Assembly: GCA_030247885.1 (NCBI GenBank)
Contig: JAPDRO010000004.1
Coordinates: forward strand, 186,001 to 250,000
Direction: 5' to 3'
From: Taxawa tesnikishii (nom. ined.)
Taxonomy: Eukaryota > Ascomycota > Dothideomycetes > Dothideales
Length of the DNA: 64,000 nt
Shown in pieces: positions 28,949 to 40,109 of the stretch. The translations under genes were made by a program, and so were the position numbers. Numbering within the stretch: the stretch's first letter is position 1; each line of letters begins with the position of its first letter. The notes beneath the pieces were generated by a model, which had not been told where the DNA came from, searched no databases, and was given only the letters and a program-made list of their open reading frames with translations.

Positions 28949-31460
28949 TGGTCCTGAACAAGTGCGACATTGGCAAGAAACCACGCCATGCCAACAGCAA
29001 ATCTCGCCTTGCTACCCAGCCTTGTGCCAGTATCGCTGGACTTTCTCCTTTGACCGGAGGACCTCGTGCCCGCAGAGCAGGCAAGCAACCTTCTGTAAGC
29101 CCACGCCATGATCTGGTGGTCGTCAAGAGCAGATACTAATAATAACTCACAGAAGTTCGCGCGCGAAATCACCAAAGCACTAGAAGGAGAGGTCGATTTC
29201 CCGGTTCAGGCGTTCGCTCTTGTTGCATTGGACAAGAACGGTGCTACTACTACACATGCTTTCGACGCGCTTGGTGACAGACTACGATTGACGTCCGACC
29301 AATGGAACAGTATGCAACTTGCAGTACGCCTCATCTGATGTATGCTGACCTCGTTCAAGGTCTCCGCCAATCGGTTGGTTTCCACCCAGCCAATCCCACC
29401 GACCCGGAAGAGAAGCCACCTACCCGCAAGCGGAAAGCTGTCATTCACGAGGACGACGACGACGACGACGACGACGATGATGATGATGATGATGATGAGG
29501 ACGACTACCTTGGCCGTCCACCGAACGCATACAGCTTTTGCGTAGATGACGAGGAGAAGCTCACCGAATTTCTCACATATTGTTTCATCCAGCTAGGACA
29601 GGATACGCTCAAGCTCCTGTGTAAATCATGGATCGAAAGCCTCTGGCCCAAGAAACGTGCGAACTGGCCATACTGTGCTAGCAAACCCGGTTACAAACCG
29701 AGCAAGAGGTACAAGCCGAATGATCGGCCTAAAGAACCAAAAGGCTGGCCCAGCCTGGAAAAGGTCCGCCACATGGAACCTGACCATATGAACAGGTTTG
29801 GTAAGTCGTCAGCATGCACATATGGGGCTTTGATTGACTAAAAGCGGCCAGAGCGCGTTGATTTCTCCTTGCATGCCTCACTGCTTGGCTGGGACGAGAA
29901 GCAATTCCTGGAACACAACCAAGGAACTGTCAGGCATAAAGATCTGCCTTTCGCGCTCAGACCAGGCGGTGGCGGCTTCGTCGAGTTTCTTAAGCTGGCA
30001 TTCCCTTCCGACTCTATCAAGGTTGACCCAAAGACCAGTGAGATCAAAAGGAAAATGGTCCCACAGAGACGGCTGTACCTTGAACAGGTCTACACTGTCC
30101 TAGCTCGTAGAGACGAATACCAACAAGGATGCATAGGTGTGTCGCTATGTGTGTTGACCTTAGACATTGGCGCTTACTGATTGTTCATGCAGATGGGGAT
30201 ACCATGTTGAACTTTGACTGGAACACGGAAGTGTTAGCTGATTGGAAAGCTGCTGAGATTAGGACAAAAGCACGCCTGCAGGGAGCAAAGGCAACGAGTC
30301 CAGCCCGACCTGGTTCCCCCGATGAAAATTCTTCTGATAGACAACACGCCAGCGTCGTCTCGGACTTGTCGTCCCACTCATCACCTGCGACGTCACCAGG
30401 CACGCCGACAGAAGTCGGTAGCCCAGCACCGGGAGCTCGCCAATTATCTCCTGCATCCCAAACAAGGTCCCATACGGTGGACAGATGTACCTCGCAGGAG
30501 CGCTCCCATCGGCAACTATTGTACGAACCCGAAGTCGCAGCTCCTCCGGTTCGTGTCCCTACAGTGCCGAGCATGGTTTCCGGCGCATACTTGGCCGATC
30601 ACGCACGCGTGGTCGAGAATCCGGGCGAAACCGATACAAGGGTCACTTCTACAGCATGTCAGAGGCCCAAGACGCGCAAGAAATCCAGTTCTAGAATACA
30701 GAAAGCCGCCAGGCCGCGAGAGCCTCGTAAGCGAGGCCGACCCCTGAAGTACGTGGCGATTCTGTGTTGCCTCAGACACCTCTAGCGGTATCAGACGTGC
30801 CTGCTCTGCCTGCCTTGATTCCATTACCTCCTATACAGGCGCTCCCTGTTCCACCAGCTCAGCTGGCGGCGCATCAACATCAGTTCGCTGTGCCCATGCT
30901 GCGTACCGATTCAATGCTCCCTGATGCGCCAGACACGTCCGTTCATTACGCATCCGCATCGTATGAGCACTGGCGTCCCTCTTGTACCGTACCCGTTGCA
31001 CCTGTGGCTGGCAACGTGCCTCCAGTATACCAGATGCAACCGATCCCAGCGCAACCAGCTTTTTCCACCTACGGCGATGCAACCGGTCCAGCCGCCAACG
31101 CTATACACATCCTTCACCAGTAGTGCTCACGAAGCTCTAGATCCGTCAGCGGTCTCTCGAGCGCCTGTATCACAGCCTTTCGAACCTTCTTTACCACCAC
31201 CAGTCCCTCAGCACGGCATGTACTTCGATCAACTCAGCGGTAGCCAGCACCAAGTCACTACAACTCCGAACTTCTCGTACCCTTCGCCGGGGCCGCTCGG
31301 ACCCACCAACTGCTATCACCAGCCGGAAGCGGAGGTCTCGTACGGTGTCGCATCCCAGGTCGATGCGAAACCACAACAGCTTTACCAAGATTCCCTTGTC
31401 GGACCTTTCTACGATCCTGCCCTCGGGGAGCCTCAACCGGATTTCGACCCTTGGCTGTAG
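28949..31460 (+). CDS. DUF2841 (YDR124W-like helical bundle) protein
   Basis: Fungus-specific protein of unknown function, probably nuclear (basic linkers, disordered C-terminus). Confident introns are 29095-29152 (GTAAGC, TACTAAT, CACAG), 29801-29851 and 30137-30192. The domain core contains LCKSWIESLWPKKRANWPYC, GWPSLEKVRHMEPDHMNRFE and RVDFSLHASLLGW, matching the YDR124W-like pattern (a W-P-K-K stretch followed by EPDHL/M). A run of 15 Asp plus Glu/Asp precedes it. The C-terminal half is Pro/Ser/Gln-rich with an AT-hook-like RKRGRPLK. Frame joins are unresolved at about 29290-29340, 30745-30790 and 31075. The first and last look like one-base breaks, the middle one like an intron with donor GTACGT. 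The start ATG at 28949 is a guess; translation could begin further upstream. Confidence 0.7.
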
Positions 31461-32540
31461 CAACGAGGAGAGACCCTTCTTAAACTCTTCGTCAACTCTT
31501 CTTCTCCAGTTCTTAACGCCCTAGCCGTCCCCCACCCCCTTTTTGCGTTGCTGATTCACATCCAAATCTCCTGCGTTCTAGCGGCTCACGACATCAGGAA
31601 AATAAGATGACACACATTGCGCCTCTTTCCCATCGACAACGCTTCGAGACCTTGCACTTACTTTCTGCTCCTCAATGGCGCCTCGCCTCCGCTCTCATCA
31701 CTCTCTTATCCCGGTAACTCCCAAGCTGTCTGTCTCTACCACTGTATGATCCTTTCGGCATAGATCAGGCGCTTTTTAGCTTCTTCTTCTTCTTCTTCTT
31801 CTTCTTCTTCTTCTTCTTCTTCTTTCCTTCTTCTTCTTTTCTGTTGGCGTCGGCACGAGCACGGGGTAGAACACATCATGAGCATGAGTTAACGAAACGA
31901 ACGAATTCATGAACCCCCCAAAAAACAAGGCGTTTCAGGAAAAAACAAAACAAAAAAAACCCCGGGTGGGAACACTGTATTCGTTCCGTCTTTCGATAAA
32001 CAACCTATTTTTGAAAAAGTCTTCCGTTTACATCCGCCAGCTGAGCTTTGCGTCCGGATCACGTTGGTGACCCCTTTGAGGACCAGCATACGAGGCTGAT
32101 TGCAATCAACGGGGCCGCCCCTGGTTGGTGTGGCTTTGGGGGGAAGAAGACATGTACACTGTTTCTCCTCCTGATCTTTTGGTTTTCCGTCCAAGCAGTA
32201 GATTCGGCCACGAAAGAGCCAACACAACGCTAATAGCCAAGTATGCACCACAAGCATCACCGCCCCGTTGATTGTACCCACACTGTGCTGGTGGTGAAAG
32301 GGGCGCACCGATGGTATCTACGGATGTAGGAACTCACATCAAGCGGAAAGGATCTTCCGCAGCCCATCAAGAAATTCTCCGAACCGAGCGCCTGCAACTT
32401 CCCGTGAAGACCAAAGAGCACTTTACAGAATGGTAACCGAGGAACGTTGCGTTTTGTGGTGATTCGTTTTGTGGCGGTCTTGGTACATGAAACTTCCTCT
32501 CAGCTCTCCCTCCCCTTTTTACTTTCTCCCAACTCGCTTT
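31461..32540. other. Convergent 3' intergenic region
   Basis: 1.08 kb between the stops of the DUF2841-like gene and RPA49. It contains a CTT microsatellite and several A and C homopolymer runs (31916-31965). No gene is recognisable. Confidence 0.5.
31780..31824. repeat. CTT trinucleotide microsatellite
   Basis: About 15 perfect CTT units followed by a few imperfect ones to about 31840, in the 3' region of the DUF2841-like gene. Confidence 0.95.
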
Positions 32541-34020
32541 CTATCTCCTCCGCGGCGGATTCCTGGTCTTGGGGAAGTCGAGCGGCAACTTCAACTTCGC
32601 AATCCTGCGCTGCGCCGCAACAGCTTTGGTCCCGATGCCCAACTCTGCCGTCTCCTTCTCCGTAGGCGGGGCGACTTTGCAGCCCAGCTCGTGGAAGTAT
32701 TGTGACATCCTGGCAACAACAGAAGCGCATCAGCAATCTCAGGCTTCCCCATCCAAGGAAAAAAGATGTTTGTAGCAAAAAAGCGAAAAGAAAAAAAGTA
32801 AAAAACTCACTGCTTATTCTCCAACCTCAGATCCTCCCTCAAATCGTTCGTGTCGGTCCTCCAGTTGTCGACGAACAAGCTCAAGGCGGCGATATGCGTC
32901 ATCAGATTGTCAACGTGCCACTTGCTCAGCTCACCCCCTGGCTGAAGCGCTTCCGGACCCCGTCGACCAGGCCCTGGGGCCAGTCTCCCATCTTGGCGCG
33001 CATCTGCTCCTTCATGGGCAACTTCTTCGAGTTCTTGCCCGCGGGCCGTAACGCCGCGTTGAAGTCGAGCAAGAGAAGCAAGTAGCGAAGGGCTTTGAGG
33101 GTTTGGACGTTGTTCCTGTGCGCGACGGTGCCGAGGCGGTTGGCCACGAAGCGCGAGGAGAGTTTTACGTTTTGCTTTGCCGCGACGGCGTCCTGCCAAT
33201 CCTTGACCGCGAGGTTGCGCATCTCAGCCGCGGGCACCAGGACGTTGACCGGGTACACGTCTTCGACCTTTTCGGCGCCAAGGTTGGGCTTGGGGATCGG
33301 TTTGGCGGCCAGGACGGAGTCTTGCAGTTCCTGCCGCTCGGGCATCGCGTTCGAGGCTTCCTTGACCGAGTCCAGGACGGCGGCTTCCACGGCGTCGGGT
33401 TTTTGTCCGTCGCGCGCGCCGGTGGTGATGGCGTTCTCCGTCTTCGAGGCGATTGCTTTCTTGGCCTTCTTGGTGCCGAACTCCATTCCCAGCTCCAGAC
33501 GCTGCTGTGCGAAAGAGCGTTGTTCATTCTGTGCGCGCACCTCGGCGGTCTCGGAACGGAGGGTGCTGCGAAGGGTGACAGCATGGGCGGGCACGACCTT
33601 TAGAGAGGAGGTGGTGGGGTCATAGACGCCGATGTAGTGGGACAGGAGTGTGTTCGGGTCCGAGTGTGCAGTGTAGTCCAGTTTGGGATGCGAGGAGGAG
33701 TGGAGGAGGACGGAGTGGGTTGACGGGTTGGGCGTAGAGGAGCTCTTGTAGTCGGCATTCAGTTTGGCGTATGGCTTGAAGGATGCAGAAGGGAAGCTGA
33801 GGCCGGGTGTAGAAGCTGTGCAGTGTTAGTTGACATAGTTGGGGGTTCTTTCCACATTGAGAACATAGTGTCAAGTCTGGTGTCTCTGGACAAAGAAATC
33901 GTGCCTACCTATGACGGGATGCAGCTCGTCCTTCAGCTGCGGCCAAGTCACGCTGACGGTACCAGACGGCGTCTTTCTGGGCTTGTCCAGCCCGGATGCG
34001 CGCTTCCGCTTTTCGCCCAT
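32541..34020 (-). CDS. RPA49: RNA polymerase I subunit A49 (RPA49)
   Basis: Nucleolar Pol I subunit that, with A34.5, forms a TFIIF/TFIIE-like module for initiation and elongation on rDNA. Exons on the minus strand are 34020-33909, 33815-32811 and 32709-32541, with introns of 93 and 101 nt. The start gives MGEKRKRASGLDKPRKTPSG. The dimerisation part includes YIGVYDPTTSSLKVVPAHAV and MEFGTKKAKKAI. The tandem winged-helix part includes RFVANRL, LKALRYLLLLLDFNAALR and ELSKWHVDNLMTHIAALSLF. The C-terminal exon gives YFHELGCKVAPPTEKE and ends KTRNPPRRR. One frame break lies at the G5 run (plus 32934-32938) between RKRFSQG and ELSKWHVDN; six G would keep frame. It is divergent to the promethin-like gene. 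Confidence 0.93.
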
Positions 34021-34116
34021 GTTGAGTGCAGGTGTACAACAATGTGCGTTGTTCTGGTATACTGCGCTGGTTGGGCTGCTGACGGTCGTCCTGTCTTCTT
34101 CACATGCAACTTCAGA

Positions 34117-34140
34117 GGGATTGGGATTGGGATTGGGATT
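34117..34140. repeat. (GGGATT)4 hexamer repeat
   Basis: Four perfect GGGATT units in the RPA49 5' region. It is similar in length to a telomeric hexamer but not in sequence (TTAGGG), so I do not call it interstitial telomere. Confidence 0.9.
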
Positions 34141-34282
34141 TTTCCTAAGCGAGGCCGCGGAAGAGACAGGCTTGGCATGCGGCGTCGTCGACGTTTGATT
34201 GGCCTGCGGAACAAACACCGCCACAAGGACTGGACCTCAACGTCATTTTAAGGTTCGCAGACCAGGAAACAAGATGTGGAGA

Positions 34283-34319
34283 AGCACCAGCACCAGCACC
34301 AGCACCAGCACTAGCACCA
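34283..34319. repeat. AGCACC hexamer repeat
   Basis: About six copies of AGCACC with one base change, in the divergent promoter. Confidence 0.9.
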
Positions 34320-34581
34320 ATGATATGATCCTTACGCCCATCACCGTCAGACACACTCCAAACGTTACTTGCTCCTCGGCGCATATATGAATGCGAGATA
34401 GAGAAGGCCGTTCTTGCTGCTATCCCGTTCGGAAACATCATCTTTGTTTAACCGTCTTCCCCATTTCGGACCTTGTACCCCCTCCAACAAGACCTGATCC
34501 GACCGGCTTGTTGGAAACAAGCAGCAGGCAAACACCCCACTTCTAAACCGCGACAACGACAACAACTACCCCTCACCCAGC

Positions 34582-35538
34582 ATGTCCCAGTTACTCGGCA
34601 CCGTCGAGGGCATCGGGAGTAACCTAGCCAGTCAAGGCCAAGGCATCCTCGACAGCGTCTTCCCACCAGAGAGACGCGCAGCCGTGCTGGACAAGATCAA
34701 GGGCTTCGTGATCAAGAATCCCAAGCTATCGGTACAACGACTCGATCCACATCCAATCGACTGGCGCCACGGCTGACAATATCCCCCTCCCCAGGCATTC
34801 CTCGCTTCCAACATCGCCCTGACAGCCGGCCCACTAATCCTCTTCGCCCTCTTCTCCCTCACCGTCCTGGTCTTCTCCCTCGTCGTCGCTCTAGTCGTCG
34901 GTCTCCTCATCGCCGTCCTCTTCACCGTCGGCGCTGTAGGCGTCGGCCTCCTTGTCCTCTTCCCAACCATCTTCTTCACCACACTCGTGGCCTGCTTCGT
35001 CTTCCTCTGGGGTCTGGGCGGATATTACCTGCTGAAATGGTTCAACCACGGCGAGACGCCCGCGCCCGAGGGCAAGGCCATCGGTGACAAACTGAACTCG
35101 TTCACCGGCGGCAGGCTCAATTTCCTGATGAAGGATGCACGCTACGAGGTCAATGCGGCGAAGAGGAAGGAGTATGAGGACGCGCAGAGGGCCAAGGCGG
35201 GAGGCAACGAGAACGAGAAGAACGAAAGCCAGCCGAACGGACAAGCAAACGGACAGGCAAACGGGCACGCAAACGGCACCCCGAAGAAGCCGAAGAAAAT
35301 CGACAGCAGTGCGGGAGGTGGAACGCCGAACAAGGCGCAAGCCGGCGCCGACGGAGTCAAAAAGGGCTTGGACGCGGGGAAAGACCAGGCTGCCAAGGGC
35401 GTCAACGGAGTCCAGAAGAACGTGGGTGACACGGCGAACAAAGTCACAAAGACTGCCAACGTTGACGGTGCGACGAACAAGGTGAACAACGTCACGAGCG
35501 GGGTGAAAGGTATCGGCAGCATGTCCGGCCTCACCTGA
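34582..35538 (+). CDS. Promethin/LDAF1-like lipid-droplet membrane protein
   Basis: Likely ER and lipid-droplet membrane protein of the promethin family (LDAF1 in animals, Ldo proteins in yeast), partners of seipin in droplet assembly. Exons are 34582-34731 and 34795-35538 (63-nt intron), giving 297 aa. After an amphipathic start (MSQLLGTVEGIGSNLASQGQ and ILDSVFPPERR), residues about 51-120 are a nearly continuous hydrophobic hairpin with small residues (FALFSLTVLVFSLVVALVVG, then further Gly/Val-rich spans). A cytosolic hydrophilic tail follows, rich in Lys, Asn, Gly and Ala, with short repeats (NGQANGQANGHANG; repeated GVNGVQK-like and DGATNKV-like units). The family is assigned from topology and composition. 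No frame break. Confidence 0.75.
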
Positions 35539-36582
35539 GCCTTTTCCTCGCCACTTGCTTTTTCGGCAGAGATTTTGTTCGGTATATTGGTTATGAATGG
35601 GCGAGGAACGGAGACCAAAACGCTTGTACTTGGTACCTGCATCTGCGCGGAGTATTTCGGACGGCAGGATCGCATGCTTCGTTCGCACGCCATCAGCGGT
35701 TTTTACGCCTTGGTTCTCAAACATTGCAAAAAGTGATTCAAAGCTGGTATTGACGGTGGAGCAGGGCCTACTTTTCAGCCGTAGTCATAACATCGGTTAT
35801 CCAATACCGCACTGAGCCTAACGCACAAGGAAGCGTGTGATCCGAAAGCAGCAATATTGGGGCCGCATACTGCAGGTGAAGATGATACCGAGACACGTCT
35901 GCCTACCTTGTATACCCACCTTGACGCTTTCCGCTACTGCGGTGTTCCAGTGTTCATCTTCGACGATGAGGGTTCCACCCAGCCTCATCGGAATTCCGGA
36001 GGGATTCCATGCACGTTTTCGAGCCAAGCACGGAGTCTATCAAAGATAAAGTCTTTTCTGGCTCCAGACTTACTACTATACCGAGCAGTCGCTTAGGTGT
36101 CCGTCAAGGAGCCGAGAACGTGGGCTAGCTGACCGTAAGGTGTATATGTTCGGTTGTAGTTCCATAATCGATATTTCCTTTGCCTCCTTCGATAACCTGA
36201 CAGGCCCTGGCACTGCGGGTGTAGAGCAATACAAATACCTCGCAACATCCTCTACCCAACCCAGTTTTGTCTTCCTGCGACACAGAACCGAAGTCGCCTC
36301 AGGCCTGTCTTGCACTGCACTCTCCCTACTCCGGGGATGTCTTCAAGCCCGTACTCTTCTCACTCACTGTTCTTTCTGCGGCGCTAGCGGGTCCGCTCGA
36401 CCTTGCAGAAAGGGCAGCCCCTGCCTCAGCAGATGCGCATTGCACTATTTTTTTACGAACGGCAAAGTCAGGAAACTGCTACCAGGGTCTTCTTGCCATA
36501 ACGATGCGGTTTATCTGAGGAAGAGGTCTTCAGGAGTGACTATTAGTTCGCGCAGGCCACAGCGAGCCGCCTTCCCGTATCC
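35539..36582. other. Intergenic, no gene seen
   Basis: 1.04 kb between convergent genes with only short overlapping frames. A degraded fragment is possible but I recognise none. Confidence 0.5.
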
Positions 36583-39047
36583 TTACAAATCCACAAACTC
36601 GCCCTTGACCGCCGGATCCTTCTTCCTCAACTCCAAGTAGCCCAAAACCCTGTCCGCCATCTTGTGCGTGTCGAATCCGAAGTGCTTGTACGCCAGCTTG
36701 CCGGGTAAACTGTGTCCGAAGCCCTTCATCCCGATCATGGCGTCCGCGTACCTTTCCCATCCGTTCGCGACATACGCCTCGATCGCCACGACCGGTACGC
36801 CCTCGTGTCTCTTGAGCGTGGCGCGCTTGTACTCCAGCGGCTGTCGCTCGAACAGCCTCTGGCACGGGAAGCTTACCACGCGGACGCGCAGACCGTGAGA
36901 TTTGCGCAGAGCGTCGGCAACGTCAACGGCGAAGGAGAGCTCCGCGCCCACGCCGATGAGCGTCAGTTGCGCGTCGTCGGCATCTTGCAGCACGTACGCA
37001 CCCTTGGCGACCTGCGCCCTCTGTGTGCCTCGGCTTCGCAGCTGCGGCAGTCCGTGTCGGCTCGTGCTGATCATGCTCGGTCCGTTGCGGTGGCGTAGCG
37101 CGACCTGCCACGCGCCAGCCGTCTCCTCGCTGTCTCCGGGGCGGAGGTACAGCAGTGTGGGCATGGCGCGGAAGAGGGCGGCGAGCTCGACGGGTTGGTG
37201 TGTTGGGCCGTCTTCGCCCATGCCGATGCTGTCGTGTGTTGCGACGTGGATGCATTGGAGCTGTTGCAGTGCGCCCATACGTACCGCAGGCGCGGCGTAG
37301 AGGTAGAACATGAAGAAGGACGAGGTGATGGGGATTACGGTTCCGGGCGAGAAAGCGGCGAGACCGTTGGAGATGGCGCACATTGCGTGTTCGCGAACAC
37401 CATAGTGGATATAGCGGCCTGTGTAATCGCCGTTGATCCCGCAAGTGGTGCGGAGGGAAGGCTGAAGAGGGGCGGACGGATGTCAGTAAGGTGGTCCGCT
37501 AGACAGGATGGGAGGGGTTGCATTACTTACGTGCTGGAAGGCGTTCTTGCCGCTGTACAAAAGGTTCACTGACGGAGACAGATCGGCCGTCCCTACCATG
37601 AACGTGTTAAACTTCTCGGCCAGTGGGTTGATGGTAAGACCAGATGACTTCCGTGATGGGGTCGGCGCATCGGGATACTCCTTCGGTATGAGATCTTCCC
37701 ACCCAGCTGGTAGGTCGCCTGTCATGCGTGCCTCGAACGCCTTTCCCAGCTCCGGATGCTGCTTCTTGTAATCTGCGACCAACTCCTGCCACTCCGTAAC
37801 CCATTTCTCGCCCCTTTCAGGCAGATCTTTGAAGAAATCCTTCATTTCGTCCGGAAGCTTAAGTGACTCGTCCGGATTGAAACCCCACGTCTCCTTCATA
37901 GCTCGCACGCCATCCTCTGGAAGGGCGACACCGTGAGCCACAGCATCGCCGGCGACAGAAGAGCCAACACCGATTACGGTCCTGATGTTGACGAACGTGG
38001 GTTTCTCGCGGCTGCTTCTAGCCTGTTTGAGTGCAGCAACAATGCCATCAACATCAAAGCAGCCATCTTCGATGTCGACAACGTCCCAGTTGCAGGCTCT
38101 CATCTTTGCATTGATGTCTTCCGTGTTGGTCATATCAACCGATCCGTCGCAGGTAACCTGATTGTTGTCGTACATTATGGTCAGATTGTTGAGTTTGAGA
38201 TGCCCTGCGAGACTGATAGCTTCTAGTGCGACGCCCTTGTTACACATTAGCGTGCAGTCCCTCACTGCTCAGGAAAGGATTTACTCACCTCCTGTAGGCA
38301 AGCATCACCGACCATACACCATGTGTGGTTGTTGACTAGATCGAAATCGGGCTTGTTGTATGTTGCCATCAAATGCTTGGTAGCCATTGCCAGCCCAACG
38401 GCATTAGCTACGCCTTGCCCAAGCGGTCCAGTAGTAACCTGTGCGGCGAGTCAGTTCTGCTTCTTCTGCGGGTGAAGAGGCCCATCTCACCTCGATACCC
38501 TCGTGCTCCCGCTCAGGATGGCCCGGGCAGAGGGCGTCTGCTCGATCTGAATGATACGACTTCAGCTGGTCCCACGTCATGTCCCGGTATCCAGTGAGAT
38601 GGAGAAAGCTGTACTGGAACAGGCATGTATGGCCTTCATATGTCGTTGGTTAGCGTATCTTCCCGTTTCAGCTCCGTCTCTGCAGGTCAAGCAGGCGGCG
38701 GCAGAGTAGGGTTGAAGGGTCCACATACCGTTTGACAGCACGAAACGATCTCGATTGAACCAGTCCGGTGAGTGCGGCGCATAACGCATGGCATACTTCC
38801 AGAGCGCCACGCCAATCGCGGCCATCCCCATGGCACCACCTGGGTGACCGCCCTTGAACTGCGCGCAGAGATCTGCGATCAATACCCGGAAGGTCCTGAG
38901 AACCGTTTCGTGCTCGTCGCTCAATTTTTCGACGGTTTTGTGCTCAATCCGCTCCTCTTGCAGGAGACTGTCTTTGAGGATTGACGAATAATCGCCATGG
39001 TTGCCGTTCGTTTGGGGTGCTGCGGCGGGCTTCTGGGTGTCTGTCAT
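36583..39047 (-). CDS. Transketolase family, dihydroxyacetone-synthase-like
   Basis: Thiamine-diphosphate enzyme moving two-carbon ketol units. The sequence is nearer to dihydroxyacetone synthase (formaldehyde + xylulose 5-P) than to housekeeping transketolase, judged from [20 protein letters not shown] and [19 protein letters not shown]. The ATG at 39047 starts [15 protein letters not shown]. Four clear introns: about 38621-38730 (donor after AACG, CGCTAAC branch), about 38439-38488, 38236-38288 and 37462-37530. Landmarks are [20 protein letters not shown], the ThDP site [20 protein letters not shown] with NN at [30 protein letters not shown] for the pyrimidine domain, and [17 protein letters not shown]. 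It ends AVKGEFVDL, so there is no obvious C-terminal peroxisomal signal of the SKL type seen in methylotrophic DHA synthases. Intact frame. The physiological substrate is uncertain. Confidence 0.9.
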
Positions 39048-39498
39048 TCTGCTTGTTGCTTGAATCCGGATACAAAGAGGTGACAACAGGGTATGACACA
39101 ACGTTATGGACAGAAGATGACGGAAGAGATGAGAAGAGGCATAGAAGAGTGTTTATATGCAAAGAGATATGAAGGCCTATGATCTTATGGTGAGGGGAGG
39201 TCTCTTGAAGTGCACGTGTACTGTGGATCTCAAGATCTAGGTTTTGATCATGACCTACCAATCTCACGGAAATACCGTATGTGGCAATCCGATCAGCTAT
39301 AGCACTTGCGGAGAAGTGGAAGGGACGAGGAGAATGCGAGATGCGTGCAGGAAATCGAGAGGATTGACTTTGCGGAGGCGGAGGCGGCTCTGCTAAAAGG
39401 AAGGTTTGCCGACAGGCCGTATATCCATTGCACAACCTGTCGAGAACCTCTTCTCATCACGACTCGAGCGGACAAGGTAGCACAATTGACGTTCAAAC
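39048..39498. other. Promoter region of the transketolase-like gene
   Basis: 451 bp with no gene. It separates the transketolase-like start codon from the oxidoreductase relic on the opposite strand. Confidence 0.5.
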
Positions 39499-39880
39499 GA
39501 AGCTGCGGTCTTTCCCCTCTGCATCGCTACCGCTGTGCTCGGCCTCTTCTCCAAAGACTTCCTCAACTTGACTTCCCCCAAAACAACCCCACCAGCAATG
39601 GCAAGTACTCCATCTTGATTTGGGGTGGCAGCTCAGGTGTTGGCTGTAACGCCATTCAGCTATCAAAAGCTGCCGGCTTCAAAGTCACCCTTTGAAGATC
39701 AGCGATCGGTACTGAGACAGTCAATGGGCGCCACATCTGTTCTTGTGGCGAGTTCGTGGAAGAGCTTGACTAGACAAGTCGAAACAGATACTTGTCCTCT
39801 GCGCAGGTGGATCTTATTCGACAGGCGCATAAAGGAGCTGATACTTCCGGACCAACTACACCAAAGAAGGCGATGAGGGT
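39499..39880 (+). pseudogene. Relic of a zinc-type (MDR) alcohol dehydrogenase / enoyl reductase
   Basis: EAAVFPLCIATAVLGLFSKD is followed in a shifted frame by LDFPQNNPTSNGKYSILIWG and GSSGVGCNAIQLSKAAGFKV, then a stop. This is the middle of a medium-chain dehydrogenase/reductase, including the nucleotide-binding glycine motif GGSSGVG. The catalytic N-terminus, the rest of the Rossmann domain and the C-terminus are missing, and the reading frame shifts once between the two blocks (39570). Sequence after about 39695 is only weakly suggestive. It is a truncated host-type gene, perhaps left by a rearrangement next to the transketolase-like gene. Confidence 0.75.
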
Positions 39881-40109
39881 CGCGTGGTCACGAATTCCTG
39901 CCATGGAGAGAAATACACGTAGAATCTTCAACTATGCCGAATCATCGTCGAGACTTTAGACGCCATTCAATATCACCCATATACAGTACAGTACAAACGT
40001 GCTTCCTGGCCGCGACTCATGCGTCCATACACATCCCTGCCTCAATGCCACAACGCCGTCCGCAGAGCCTGATATCCACCGCCACCCTACCCAAGACTTG
40101 TCTCCTCCC

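Larger units (their letters stand above)
34021..34581. other. Divergent promoter of RPA49 and the promethin-like gene
   Basis: 561 bp containing two short tandem repeats: (GGGATT)4 at 34117-34140 and about six copies of AGCACC at 34283-34319. No coding feature. Confidence 0.6.

Noticed and set aside
34117-34140. Possible interstitial telomere repeat
   Set aside because: The unit is GGGATT, not TTAGGG, and only four copies occur.
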